From assembly GCF_013393325.1 (NCBI RefSeq), contig NZ_QJRC01000095.1, forward strand, positions 310,001 through 374,000: a stretch of 64,000 nucleotides of DNA, read 5' to 3'. The stretch is from Pseudomonas hunanensis (GTDB lineage Bacteria; Pseudomonadota; Gammaproteobacteria; Pseudomonadales; Pseudomonadaceae). The position numbers were made by a program, and so were the translations under genes. This document shows positions 6,379-13,511 of this stretch, piece after piece. How positions within the stretch are numbered: position 1 is the stretch's first letter; each line of letters begins with the position of its first letter. A model generated the notes under the pieces. The model searched no databases, had not been told where the DNA came from, and saw only the letters and a program-made list of their open reading frames with translations.

Positions 6379-7194
6379 ATGTCCCTCAGCAAAGAAGCTC
6401 TCGAACTGATCCAAGAAAACGCCGTCGCTGCAGCTCGCATCACGCTGCCTGCCCTCGGCGAGGTTGCCGTTGTCCCGCAGAACTTCAACGTGGTTGACCT
6501 GGAACGCTACCAGGCCGGCCGTAACCGCTTCCGTGGCACCTACGCCACCCACTCGCTGGCTGACTACAGCGCCTACGTTGTCGAACGGTCGGCGCCATCA
6601 GCGCGCGGTTTCATCGATCAGGACAACATGAGCTGCATCGTTCTGTTCAACATCGGCACCGCTGAAGAGCCAGGCCATGCCGATGACCGCGCCGTGCTGC
6701 GCCTCAAGGCTTCCGCTGCGTTCGCCGCTGTTCAGGCAGTGTGCGGCCAGAGCCTGGTGCAGAAGGCTATGAGCGACTGGATCGAAGACTGGAACCAGCA
6801 CCTGTCGGCCACAGATGAGAATGGCCAGACCATGAGCATCGCCAAAGCGATCGCTGCAGTTCGCACCATCACCGTGAAGGCATCGTCCGAGAGCGACCAC
6901 GCCGTAGGTGAAACCCGCGCCAGCCGCAGCACCATGGACCAGATCGAGGCGAGCAGCAAAGAAACCCTGCCGACCTGGCTGGACTTCAAGGTCATTCCGT
7001 TTGAGGGCCTGGGCGAGCAAGTGATCCGCTTGCGCGTTTCAGTCATCACCGGCGGCGCGCAACCTGTGCTGAAATTGCGCTGGATCGGCGAGGAAGCTCA
7101 GCGCGAGGCCATCGCTCAGGAGTTCAAGGCTGTTCTCGACGCCAAAGTCGGTACCGCCGCGAAGCTCTCCCTGGGCACCTTCGACGCCAAGTAA
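6379..7194 (+). CDS. DUF2303 family protein (YfdQ-like)
   Basis: The 271-residue product matches DUF2303, a phage and prophage family that includes YfdQ of E. coli. Recognisable parts are PQNFNVVDLERYQ near residue 36, RNRFRGTYATHSLADY, and a conserved middle (LRLKASAAFAAVQAVCGQSL). Function is unknown; the family is usually in early operons with recombination genes. AAGGAAA precedes the ATG. A long hairpin (7202-7224) follows its stop and may end part of the rightward transcription before the opposing gene 7251-7976. Confidence 0.8.
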   Translation: MSLSKEALELIQENAVAAARITLPALGEVAVVPQNFNVVDLERYQAGRNRFRGTYATHSLADYSAYVVERSAPSARGFIDQDNMSCIVLFNIGTAEEPGHADDRAVLRLKASAAFAAVQAVCGQSLVQKAMSDWIEDWNQHLSATDENGQTMSIAKAIAAVRTITVKASSESDHAVGETRASRSTMDQIEASSKETLPTWLDFKVIPFEGLGEQVIRLRVSVITGGAQPVLKLRWIGEEAQREAIAQEFKAVLDAKVGTAAKLSLGTFDAK

Positions 7195-7201
7195 GCCAAA
7201 G

Positions 7202-7224
7202 TCTGCCCTGCTAAGCAGGGCAGA
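7202..7224. terminator. Perfect 10-bp hairpin between convergent genes
   Basis: TCTGCCCTGC (7202-7211) pairs perfectly with 7215-7224 around loop TAA. There is no T run on either side, so it may act as a pause, an RNA-stabilising end or a weak two-way terminator between the DUF2303 gene and the opposing gene. Confidence 0.45.
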
Positions 7225-7250
7225 ACTGTCCATTAGGTGGAATACGTTAC

Positions 7251-7976
7251 CTACCACTGCTTCTCTTCGGGCTTAGAACATTGAGTCATCCAGACCAAAA
7301 ATTCATGCCCCTTTATGGAGATTCTGTAATTTGTACCATTGACCTCAATGAGTGCCCGCAAGAATAGAAAATTCAGGTATTGATCAAGGGCCCACTGATC
7401 TAGGTGGGGTGCCAGCGAAGCCTTGTGGTCGTCCCATAGAGCTTCCACCTCTTGTTTAGAGACACCTGCTAGCATCCGAACATTTAGATGCTTGAGTAAG
7501 GCGATTTGACCGCCGAATATAGCTGAATAAATTGATTCGAAATCCCATAGAACTCGCATCATAGACAGATGAGAAACCAGATAATCTTTTAGATCCGACT
7601 CCGGGACGTTAATTATTTCCTGCTCGATGTATCCACTAGCTATAGCCCTGGTGTGATTGACCCCAAATGGAGCAAGAGGTATGCCGTGCCCTAGAGCCCT
7701 TACAGGTGGACTATTCGATGTGCTCTCAGGATCACCACCTGTAGATGGATTTTCAGATGGAACTTCAGGTGCGGACTGAACATCTATCGGGCTGGGTGCA
7801 TTGGCAAACTCAGCGCCACTTGCGCTTATTTTCGAAACTCGATCAAACAATTTAGAAATATGTTTCCTAAAAAATATGCAGAAAAAAAGCACACTAAAAA
7901 ATGCCATGTGCGGCCAGCCAAACCCAGCCCAGCCACTTAGCGCGTAATCAGTAATTACCTTGCTACCCTCGCCCAT
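7251..7976 (-). CDS. Membrane-anchored hypothetical protein, probable prophage cargo
   Basis: The 241-residue protein has one hydrophobic segment near the N-terminus (WPHMAFFSVLFFCIFF, about 21-36) followed by Lys/Arg. A low-complexity Ser/Pro/Glu stretch (about 60-92) leads to a soluble C-terminal domain (about 105-240) ending IKGHEFLVWM. No family is recognised. AAGGAG precedes the ATG. It points against the early operon and is much richer in A+T than its neighbours (7501-7560 has 25 of 60 G+C), both signs of a separately acquired, prophage-expressed gene. A role in superinfection exclusion or other phage defence is a guess from architecture and position. Confidence 0.65.
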   Translation of the reverse strand: MGEGSKVITDYALSGWAGFGWPHMAFFSVLFFCIFFRKHISKLFDRVSKISASGAEFANAPSPIDVQSAPEVPSENPSTGGDPESTSNSPPVRALGHGIPLAPFGVNHTRAIASGYIEQEIINVPESDLKDYLVSHLSMMRVLWDFESIYSAIFGGQIALLKHLNVRMLAGVSKQEVEALWDDHKASLAPHLDQWALDQYLNFLFLRALIEVNGTNYRISIKGHEFLVWMTQCSKPEEKQW

Positions 7977-8124
7977 TTCGACTCCTTTGCAATCGAGACT
8001 ATCGGCGAAATCTACATCCGTTTTCGAAACATAGCCATCCAGGACGCCTTTTCCATAAGTGCCTCCTCCTCAAACGATGAACGCTACCCCCGCGAGGGCG
8101 GCGCCTGCACGCAAGGACCACAAC

Positions 8125-8904
8125 ATGACCGAACAACAGCATGACGGGAGCAAGCTCGAGCGGGTCATCCGCAAGATCAAGCGCTGCTTGGCGCTATCCA
8201 AAAGCTCGAACGAAAACGAGGCGGCCACAGCAATGCGCCAGGCTCAAGCGCTGATGCGTGAGTACCGCCTCACCGAACTGGATGTGCGACTGAGCGACGT
8301 CAGCGAGGTGGAGTCGGAAAAGTCGCGCGCCAATCGCCGTCCTACCTGGGACCGCCACCTAAGCAGCATCGTAGCCCAAGTGTTTGGCGTCAGGCCTCTG
8401 TCCTACCGGCACTGGTGCGAATCGTCACGCCGCAGGGTTGATCGGGCGCTGTTTGTTGGGGTTTCTCCAGCTCCGCAGATTGCGATGTATGCCTACGAGG
8501 CTCTGCTGGTAAAGCTGACCCTGGCGCGCCGTGAGTACGTTGCGCTCGTCCGTTCAGGCAAGCAGCGCAGCGCCTACTCTCCCGAGACCGCCGGTGATCA
8601 TTTCGCTCTCGCCTGGGTGTCGGCGGTCCACGGCAAGATCCATGAACTGCTTCCTCGCGGAGACGAAGACCTGGCGCTTACCCACCACTCGGATGGTCGA
8701 GACCTTGTCGCCGTTGAAGCGCAGGACAACGCATTGATCGAGCAGTACTTGGAAGGTCAGGAGATCGGCAAAGCCCGGAAGGTGCCAAAGATTGAGCTGG
8801 ATCTAGACGCACAGATCGCCGGCCTGCTGGCCGGTCGGCGAGTTGAGCTGAACCCCGGCCTGGCTACGGGCGGGGAAGCCCAGCTCCAGCTGGCGAGCGC
8901 ATGA
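8125..8904 (+). CDS. DUF2786 domain protein
   Basis: The 259-residue product starts with a DUF2786 domain (residues about 10-48: ERVIRKIKRCLALSKSSNEN and AATAMRQAQALMREY), a family found in phages and some bacterial genomes with unknown role. The rest resembles the DUF7168-type region that often follows it (VAQVFGVRP, LFVGVSPAPQIAMYAYEALL, RREYV). I chose ATG 8125 after AAGGA (8113-8117). An upstream ATG at 8080 in the same frame lacks such a site. The truncated methyltransferase gene follows after 7 bases. Confidence 0.75.
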   Translation: MTEQQHDGSKLERVIRKIKRCLALSKSSNENEAATAMRQAQALMREYRLTELDVRLSDVSEVESEKSRANRRPTWDRHLSSIVAQVFGVRPLSYRHWCESSRRRVDRALFVGVSPAPQIAMYAYEALLVKLTLARREYVALVRSGKQRSAYSPETAGDHFALAWVSAVHGKIHELLPRGDEDLALTHHSDGRDLVAVEAQDNALIEQYLEGQEIGKARKVPKIELDLDAQIAGLLAGRRVELNPGLATGGEAQLQLASA

Positions 8905-8911
8905 GGAAAAC

Positions 8912-9136
8912 ATGACCACAGCAATCGACCTGTTCGCCGGCCTCGGCGGATGGAGCACCGGCGCGCGCGCCGCAGGCGTCCAGGTTCTATGGGCAGCAAA
9001 CTACTTGACGCTGAATGGGAGTGTCCCATCTGGTGCTTGTTTGGCTTTAACGTCCACCGAGCCTAACCCTCGGCGCTTACCAGACCACCGCAGGAATCGC
9101 CGGCAATGTGCTTCTCACTGCAGCTTGCCCTTATAG
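8912..9136 (+). pseudogene. Truncated C-5 cytosine DNA methyltransferase (N-terminus only)
   Basis: The first 30 codons (MTTAIDLFAGLGGWSTGARA, then AGVQVLWAAN) are the start of a Dcm-type C-5 cytosine methyltransferase, with motif I DLFAGLGG for AdoMet binding. From about 9003 the frame becomes unrelated sequence and ends at 9136. The catalytic Pro-Cys and recognition regions are missing and I find no remainder downstream. A gene on the other strand (9115-10311) encoding an HNH nuclease occupies the space. The enzyme cannot be functional from this copy. Confidence 0.8.
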
Positions 9137-10311
9137 ACCTCAGACCGGTGATGGCTTAGATAGCTTCTCTGCTCCACCGTGAAGTCGCCAACATTCATGC
9201 CAGACGCCAATCCCCATGCTGACACAACCTCCTTCGCAGGATCGGCAACCAGCAATTCCCCATCATCCAAAAACGTTATCCAGCCTCGGTCAAATAGCTT
9301 ATCCACATGTGGCGCCAACATGAGTCCATTGTTACCGTCCAAACGCTCAATGTTCGAGCAATCCTTCCAAGGTTTGATGTGGCTAGCGATCAGGAATCGC
9401 TTATCGGAAACCCCAGTCAGACGGCACGACTTCTCACGATCCAGTACCTGAAGACGGAATACTCCCTGGCCGACACGCGAGCGGACCAACTGTTCGCGCT
9501 CAGTAGCAACCAGTTCCTGATTGAGCTGGATTTCACGCTCGGCTTCGTCCGCTCTTACCTGGTCTTCCAGTTCATGAACCCGCTCGATAATCGCGCTCCC
9601 AGCGCTATTGGATAGGCGGAGAACGAAGGAGCCTAGCTCGGGCGAGATACTAGCGAGGTAACATCCCTGGTTACCGTTGCCATTAGCTTGTAAAGGGGAG
9701 TTTTTCGCAGGCAAGAGGCTTGAAATAGCAGCAATGTGATCCTTAGGCAAAACAGCCTTGTCCAGTTCGGTCCACTCAATAGGAACTAACCACCCGGTAT
9801 CAGACCAATTCTGGCCGGCTTGACCAAAAGCTTCCGGCTTCGCCTGTTCGGTATAAACAGAAGTCGCAACGCCGATAGCCCGGATCTGCCCTCCAGCGTA
9901 GGAAATGACAACGTCGCCGGCTCTAACCAGCGTCAGGTTGATGTATGTCTGGTTCCGAGCGCCATTTTTATTTTTTGTGGGTGACCAGATGTAGCCCCCT
10001 TCAAGTTCGGCTTGGTAAGTCTGCTTATGGTTGACCCACCAGAAGCCTGAAATCTCTTGCTCGCGTGAGTGCCGTTCAAAAACTACAACCTCTGCACTCA
10101 GGTCAAGGGACTTGCGCTCCCAACCAGCTTCAATCCAAAGATGCGCCCAGGTGTGTGAATCATCAGTCCTGGAATTTGCCCACCAAGCGTTGTGATTTCT
10201 CGCGACCGGTGGCAGACCGCCCACTAGCTCATCAATTTGCGCGAAGGTCAGTTCAACGGAGTTAACAGTCTGGGACCGAAGAAAATCGGCCAGGGGCATG
10301 TACTTACTCAC
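9115..10311 (-). CDS. DUF7662 / EVE-like / HNH endonuclease, likely modification-dependent restriction enzyme
   Basis: The 398-residue protein has three parts. Residues 3-80 resemble DUF7662 (MPLADFLRSQTVNSVELTFA, then AWWANSRTDDSHTWAHLWIE). Residues about 108-205 look like an EVE/PUA-type domain (GYIWSPTKNKNG, RAGDVVISYAGGQIRAIGVA), a fold that reads modified bases. Residues about 290-365 form an HNH_2 nuclease (SCRLTGVSDKRFLIASHIKP, NGLMLAPHVDKLFD) with Cys-x-x-Thr, SHIKPW and HVDKLFD in the expected places. By family knowledge EVE-HNH proteins cut DNA carrying modified cytosine; specificity here is inferred. The start is GTG 10311 after AGAGGTGA. It lies on the strand opposite to the operon, where a cytosine methyltransferase gene is cut short. 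Confidence 0.75.
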   Translation of the reverse strand: MSKYMPLADFLRSQTVNSVELTFAQIDELVGGLPPVARNHNAWWANSRTDDSHTWAHLWIEAGWERKSLDLSAEVVVFERHSREQEISGFWWVNHKQTYQAELEGGYIWSPTKNKNGARNQTYINLTLVRAGDVVISYAGGQIRAIGVATSVYTEQAKPEAFGQAGQNWSDTGWLVPIEWTELDKAVLPKDHIAAISSLLPAKNSPLQANGNGNQGCYLASISPELGSFVLRLSNSAGSAIIERVHELEDQVRADEAEREIQLNQELVATEREQLVRSRVGQGVFRLQVLDREKSCRLTGVSDKRFLIASHIKPWKDCSNIERLDGNNGLMLAPHVDKLFDRGWITFLDDGELLVADPAKEVVSAWGLASGMNVGDFTVEQRSYLSHHRSEVYKGKLQ

Positions 10312-10429
10312 CAGTCACCTCTGAACGCAAAAGCAGAAATCATATTGCCATCACGCACTAGCAGCAATCCTCCCATTCATACAGACCTTCCTCTCCACTC
10401 ACTGCCACGATATGGCTCGAGGTATTCAC

Positions 10430-11050
10430 ATGCCCACAGAAAACCGATCAAACAACTCCGAGATGGCCGCGAACCTGAGCCCGTGCCCTTACTGCGGCCA
10501 ACAAGACGCCTTCGTTGAGCAGCTCGATAGCGATGCCTCCGTCGTCATCTGCCAAGGCCGAATTGACGAGTATTCGACCTGCCTGGCTCGCGGGCCTGTT
10601 GGGGTTCAACAGCACGAATGCGAGGAGCAGCCAGGCCGTGACCAGGCAGTGAAAGAGTGGAACAAACGCTCTGCCGGACAGCCCCACCCCGAGCCTATAG
10701 CCTGGATGGTTGGTACTGCCTTCTGGTGGACCAAAGAAGAGGCAGAGAGGGATGCGGCGGCGACTGGCCTTCCCATGATTCCGTTCGGGCCGCTGACCGG
10801 TAGCGTCAAGATCGAGCAGCTGCGCGAGGTCATCAAGCACTCTGACGCGCAGATCATGCGACAGAGCATGCGCATATCGAATCAGCGCGCCCAACTGGCC
10901 GAGCTAAATGCGTTGATGCGTGAAGTTCTCGACGCATTCAAGCTTGAACCGGATGGAACCTGTATCAACCCGGGGCGCGAATTCATTCGGCCATGGGCTG
11001 CAAAGGTCGCAGCTCTATCTGTAATCGCAGAGCCGCAGGTGAAGTCGTGA
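10430..11050 (+). CDS. Lar family restriction alleviation protein
   Basis: Residues about 16-75 of the 206-residue product match the Lar zinc-binding domain: LSPCPYCGQQDAFVEQLDSD, then Cys residues in VICQGR and STCLARGP, ending DQAVKEWNKR. Rac prophage Lar eases EcoKI restriction, and phage Lar proteins are taken to protect DNA from type I restriction. The remainder has a helical region (about 125-175, EQLREVIKHSDAQIMRQSMR) of coiled-coil character. I chose ATG 10430 after GAGG (10419-10422); ATG 10412 in the same frame lacks a site. Its stop overlaps the next gene. Confidence 0.75.
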   Translation: MPTENRSNNSEMAANLSPCPYCGQQDAFVEQLDSDASVVICQGRIDEYSTCLARGPVGVQQHECEEQPGRDQAVKEWNKRSAGQPHPEPIAWMVGTAFWWTKEEAERDAAATGLPMIPFGPLTGSVKIEQLREVIKHSDAQIMRQSMRISNQRAQLAELNALMREVLDAFKLEPDGTCINPGREFIRPWAAKVAALSVIAEPQVKS

Positions 11051-11307
11051 AGACGCACTTCGCACCATTCACCGATCTGGAAGACATTGAGCAGGCGCCC
11101 TGCGGTAGCTGGCTGGGTGAGGCCAGCGAGCTATCAGGCGACTGGGTCGAAGTCGATTGCCTGCTCTGCAAGAAGCGCCGAGAAAGGATCATCGCAGCCG
11201 CCGCTGATGAAGAGCGCTTCATCGTTGATCAGATGGGCAACATGGCAGCGTTCATGCGCGCGGAAGACTCCGCCCCGCACGAGAACAGCTGTACTCCCAA
11301 GCTGTAA
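11047..11307 (+). CDS. Small Cys-containing phage protein, 86 residues
   Basis: The GTG at 11047 overlaps the TGA of the Lar gene as GTGA, with a CAGGTGAAG ribosome binding site inside that gene. The product reads THFAPFTDLEDIEQAPCGSW, then WVEVDCLLCKKRRERI, so Cys, Cys-x-x-Cys and basic residues suggest a small metal-binding or nucleic-acid-binding protein. I do not recognise a named family. The first of three 17-bp direct repeats follows its stop immediately. Confidence 0.6.
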   Translation: MKTHFAPFTDLEDIEQAPCGSWLGEASELSGDWVEVDCLLCKKRRERIIAAAADEERFIVDQMGNMAAFMRAEDSAPHENSCTPKL

Positions 11308-11324
11308 CCCCTCTCCCCTCTATT
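11308..11324. repeat. 17-bp direct repeat, copy 1
   Basis: CCCCTCTCCCCTCTATT, identical at 11670-11686 and 12097-12113. Copies 1 and 3 share two further bases (CA), and copies 1 and 2 share GTACTC and AGCTGT just upstream. The copies frame two small genes that point against the operon. Confidence 0.85.
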
Positions 11325-11346
11325 CAATGGGATGGCGACCATGGAT

Positions 11347-11592
11347 TCATTCATCAAGCCAGGGGGCATTTCCTATGGTGAGCCAAAGTATCTCGCATTC
11401 TTCTTGTCTCTGAAGGGCCAAGAGATTGCGACTAGCACTGACGTCGAGCTTTCTTCCAGTCAGGATCTCCCACAAGGCCGCGTCGTCGACCTGGTAGGTT
11501 CCACAGCTTCTGCAAAACACAACCAAGTAACCATCCATATGGGCGGTGAGTTCCGCGATGTCGCTGCAGATGACGCATCCCGATACTTGCAT
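11347..11592 (-). CDS. Small zinc-ribbon-like protein between direct repeats
   Basis: The 81-residue product has two Cys-x-x-Cys pairs (CVIC at 6-9 and CRSC at 27-30, followed by GTYQV), the pattern of a zinc ribbon. The rest is helical (ALWEILTGRKL, LLALQRQEE). No family is recognised. The ribosome binding site is poor. A rightward frame on the opposite strand (11332-11643) covers the same DNA, but it lacks motifs; the Cys pairs favour this strand. It lies between repeat copies 1 and 2 and is transcribed against the operon, like a recombined-in cargo gene. Confidence 0.5.
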   Translation of the reverse strand: MQVSGCVICSDIAELTAHMDGYLVVFCRSCGTYQVDDAALWEILTGRKLDVSASRNLLALQRQEECEILWLTIGNAPWLDE

Positions 11593-11669
11593 CGAATGTA
11601 CTCACTTCTCATTTCGAACAAGCATAGACATCTGGAAGCATAGCGCTGAATCCCAGTACTCAGCTGTGA

Positions 11670-11686
11670 CCCCTCTCCCCTCTATT
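11670..11686. repeat. 17-bp direct repeat, copy 2
   Basis: Identical to 11308-11324 and 12097-12113. Its last two bases are part of the stop codon of the minus-strand gene 11685-11984. Confidence 0.85.
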
Positions 11687-11984
11687 ATTTCGAAGCGGCG
11701 ATAGGGTCCGCTGCAGACTCGCCTTCATCGGCAACTCGACGCGCTCGGCCAACCCCCCAGGCAAGCGCACGGGTCATCGACTCATTCGGTCGAGAGTCAA
11801 AAGCCTCTTCATGCAGCGCCATGCCTGAAGGCGCATAGACACCGATGAACATCTGCGTGCTACCGATGCGCGAAAGCCTCACCTGCACATCGATGTATGT
11901 GCCGTCATTAAGTGTTTCTTCGTGGGATCGGTGATGGAGCGTTGGGTCTGCCCAAGTCCAATAAACATCTCCGCGCACTCGCAT
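11685..11984 (-). CDS. Hypothetical protein between direct repeats, 99 residues
   Basis: The ATG at 11984 follows GCAGGAGGGCTGT, a strong ribosome binding site; the longer frame from TTG 11999 would include that site. The product (MRVRGDVYWTWADPTLHHRS, TYIDVQVRLSRIGSTQMFIG, then ALAWGVGRARRVADEG) looks like a small beta-rich fold with a helical end. I do not recognise it. It is flanked by repeat copies 2 and 3 and points against the operon. Confidence 0.6.
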   Translation of the reverse strand: MRVRGDVYWTWADPTLHHRSHEETLNDGTYIDVQVRLSRIGSTQMFIGVYAPSGMALHEEAFDSRPNESMTRALAWGVGRARRVADEGESAADPIAASK

Positions 11985-12096
11985 ACAGCCCTCCTGCAAC
12001 CGTCAGTGGGATAGTGATTATTTTCAAGTTAGCCAAAGCCGAACAGGTCGCAACCGCATTTAGTCACGATGTGAGCTGAATCGGACAACCGGCAAT

Positions 12097-12113
12097 CCCC
12101 TCTCCCCTCTATT
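12097..12113. repeat. 17-bp direct repeat, copy 3
   Basis: Identical to 11308-11324 and 11670-11686. It continues as TCACTGCCGCGATATGGC before the gene at 12146, and a near copy of that extension (TCACTGCCACGATATGGC, 10399-10416) precedes the Lar gene at 10430, after a degenerate CCTTCCTCTCCAC. Confidence 0.85.
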
Positions 12114-12145
12114 CACTGCCGCGATATGGCGGCCAAGGCCAATCC

Positions 12146-12469
12146 ATGGAAATCGTACCGAGCACGACGGGCCGGGGCTTTGCCCTGCTCGAGTTTTCTG
12201 ACCTCTACGGAGCGCGTTGCAACGTCCAGCTCAGCAGCCTTGCGGAGCGCGAGGCCATCTGGCTCGGCGTCGAAAGCGCTGAACCCCAGATCATGGCCAT
12301 CCAAGCCGCTGCCTTGGGCGTGGAAACCAAGGAAACCGTGGGCTGGGTGCCCTACCCAATCCCCGACCAAGTGCTGCTGAGTACTCGCATGCACCTGAGC
12401 CGCGAGCAGGTCACTGCCCTGCTGCCAATTCTTCAGCGTTTCGCTACCACTGGTGAGGTTAGAACATGA
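12146..12469 (+). CDS. Hypothetical phage protein, 107 residues
   Basis: The start ATG follows AAGG at good spacing. The product starts MEIVPSTTGRGFALLEFSDL YG-like and contains RCNVQLSSLAEREAIWLGVE and LLSTRMHLSREQVTALLPIL, a pattern I associate with short conserved phage proteins of unknown function. No signal or membrane segment is seen. It is the first operon-direction gene after the three repeats, and its stop overlaps the next gene as ATGA (12466-12469). Confidence 0.6.
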   Translation: MEIVPSTTGRGFALLEFSDLYGARCNVQLSSLAEREAIWLGVESAEPQIMAIQAAALGVETKETVGWVPYPIPDQVLLSTRMHLSREQVTALLPILQRFATTGEVRT

Positions 12470-13155
12470 CAATCCAAGCGAAGGAGCGCCCGATGCTGTT
12501 CAACGGGCCGATGGCCAGTGCTGTACTGGATGGCCGAAAAACGGTTACCCGCCGCGTGGTCAGCGCACGGTCACTCAAGGAAATTGGCTACGGCGTTCAG
12601 TTGGACGAGTGCCATGAGCTGCCTGCGGATGGCAAGGTGCACCCGAACAGCGCCGGCTATTACGCCGACCTCTGCCCTTATGGCCAACCAGGTGACCTGT
12701 TGTGGGGGCGAGAAAGCTTCTGGCAGGCAGGTGAATGGACTTCCTCATACCCCGAGGGCGACTGTGACAAGTGGAATGGCTCTCGCCGCATTCACTACCG
12801 AGCTGATGGCGAGCCGCCAAATGAGCCGAACCGCCACTATCCCCGTGCCTTGCGCAACGGTTCGTACTCTGCCGCCGACCCGGACCGGATTTGGCGTGCA
12901 AGGCCAAGCATCCACATGCCCCGCTGGGCCAGCCGCATTCTGCTGGAGATCACGGACGTTCGAATCGAGCTGCTGCAGCACATCACCATCGGCCAGATCT
13001 GCAAAGAAGGACTGGCCCGCTCCATGTACGAATTCAAGCCCGTCACCCAGGCCTTTGATGCTTTCGCTGAGCTGTGGAACTCCACAGGCGGGGATTGGGA
13101 GGCCAACCCCTGGGTCTGGGTCGTCGAGTTCAAGAGGGTCGAGCCATGCGCCTGA
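12466..13155 (+). CDS. ASCH/PUA-like phage protein
   Basis: The 229-residue product opens with RPMLFNGPMASAVLDGRKTV and TRRVV, the usual start of phage ASCH-type proteins. It continues PYGQPGDLLWGRESFW and later MPRWASRILLEITDVRIELL and FAELWNSTGGDWEANPWVWV. ASCH domains are PUA-fold RNA- or nucleotide-binding modules; phage annotation sometimes calls this type a morphogenetic protein without good basis. It is coupled to the upstream gene by ATGA and overlaps the following HNH gene by ten bases. Confidence 0.7.
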   Translation: MTIQAKERPMLFNGPMASAVLDGRKTVTRRVVSARSLKEIGYGVQLDECHELPADGKVHPNSAGYYADLCPYGQPGDLLWGRESFWQAGEWTSSYPEGDCDKWNGSRRIHYRADGEPPNEPNRHYPRALRNGSYSAADPDRIWRARPSIHMPRWASRILLEITDVRIELLQHITIGQICKEGLARSMYEFKPVTQAFDAFAELWNSTGGDWEANPWVWVVEFKRVEPCA

Positions 13156-13511
13156 AGAAAGCCGAGCGCGAGCAGGTCCGCATGAAGTACGGCGGCCGCT
13201 GCGCCTACTGCGGCAACGACCTGGGCGTGCGCTGGCACGCCGACCACTTCGAGCCGGTGATTCGCCTCCCTGACGATCGGGTGGCCGAGCAGCTGCAGAA
13301 CCACAACCTAGCCAACATGATGCCTGCTTGCGTGCCCTGCAACCTGAGCAAGTCACGCATGCAGCTGGAGGACTGGCGCCGCTGGCTGGCCGGCCACGTC
13401 AACAGCCTGAACCAGTACCACCCCATCTACCGCCTGGCCAAGGTCTACGGCTTGATCGCCGAGACCGGCGCCGTAGTGACCTTCCACTTCGAAAAGGTGC
13501 AGCAGCCATGA
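13146..13511 (+). CDS. Small HNH endonuclease
   Basis: The 121-residue protein is a compact HNH nuclease: CAYCGNDLG, HADHFEPVIR (the first His pair), then NLANMMPACVPCNLSKSR, giving two Cys-x-x-Cys zinc pairs around the His-Asn-His core. Start ATG 13146 lies inside the end of the upstream gene after GAGGG. It is followed by an ATGA-coupled gene. Early-operon HNH proteins of this size may process recombination intermediates; the substrate cannot be told. Confidence 0.78.
   Translation: MRLKKAEREQVRMKYGGRCAYCGNDLGVRWHADHFEPVIRLPDDRVAEQLQNHNLANMMPACVPCNLSKSRMQLEDWRRWLAGHVNSLNQYHPIYRLAKVYGLIAETGAVVTFHFEKVQQP

Noticed and set aside
11332..11643. Plus-strand frame of 103 codons opposite the zinc-ribbon-like gene
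   Set aside because: No motif, and the opposite strand has two Cys-x-x-Cys pairs; kept only as the alternative in that entry.
11308..12113. CRISPR array from regularly repeated 17-mers
   Set aside because: Only three copies, spacings of about 345 and 410 bases, and genes between them; no palindromic CRISPR-type repeat or cas gene.
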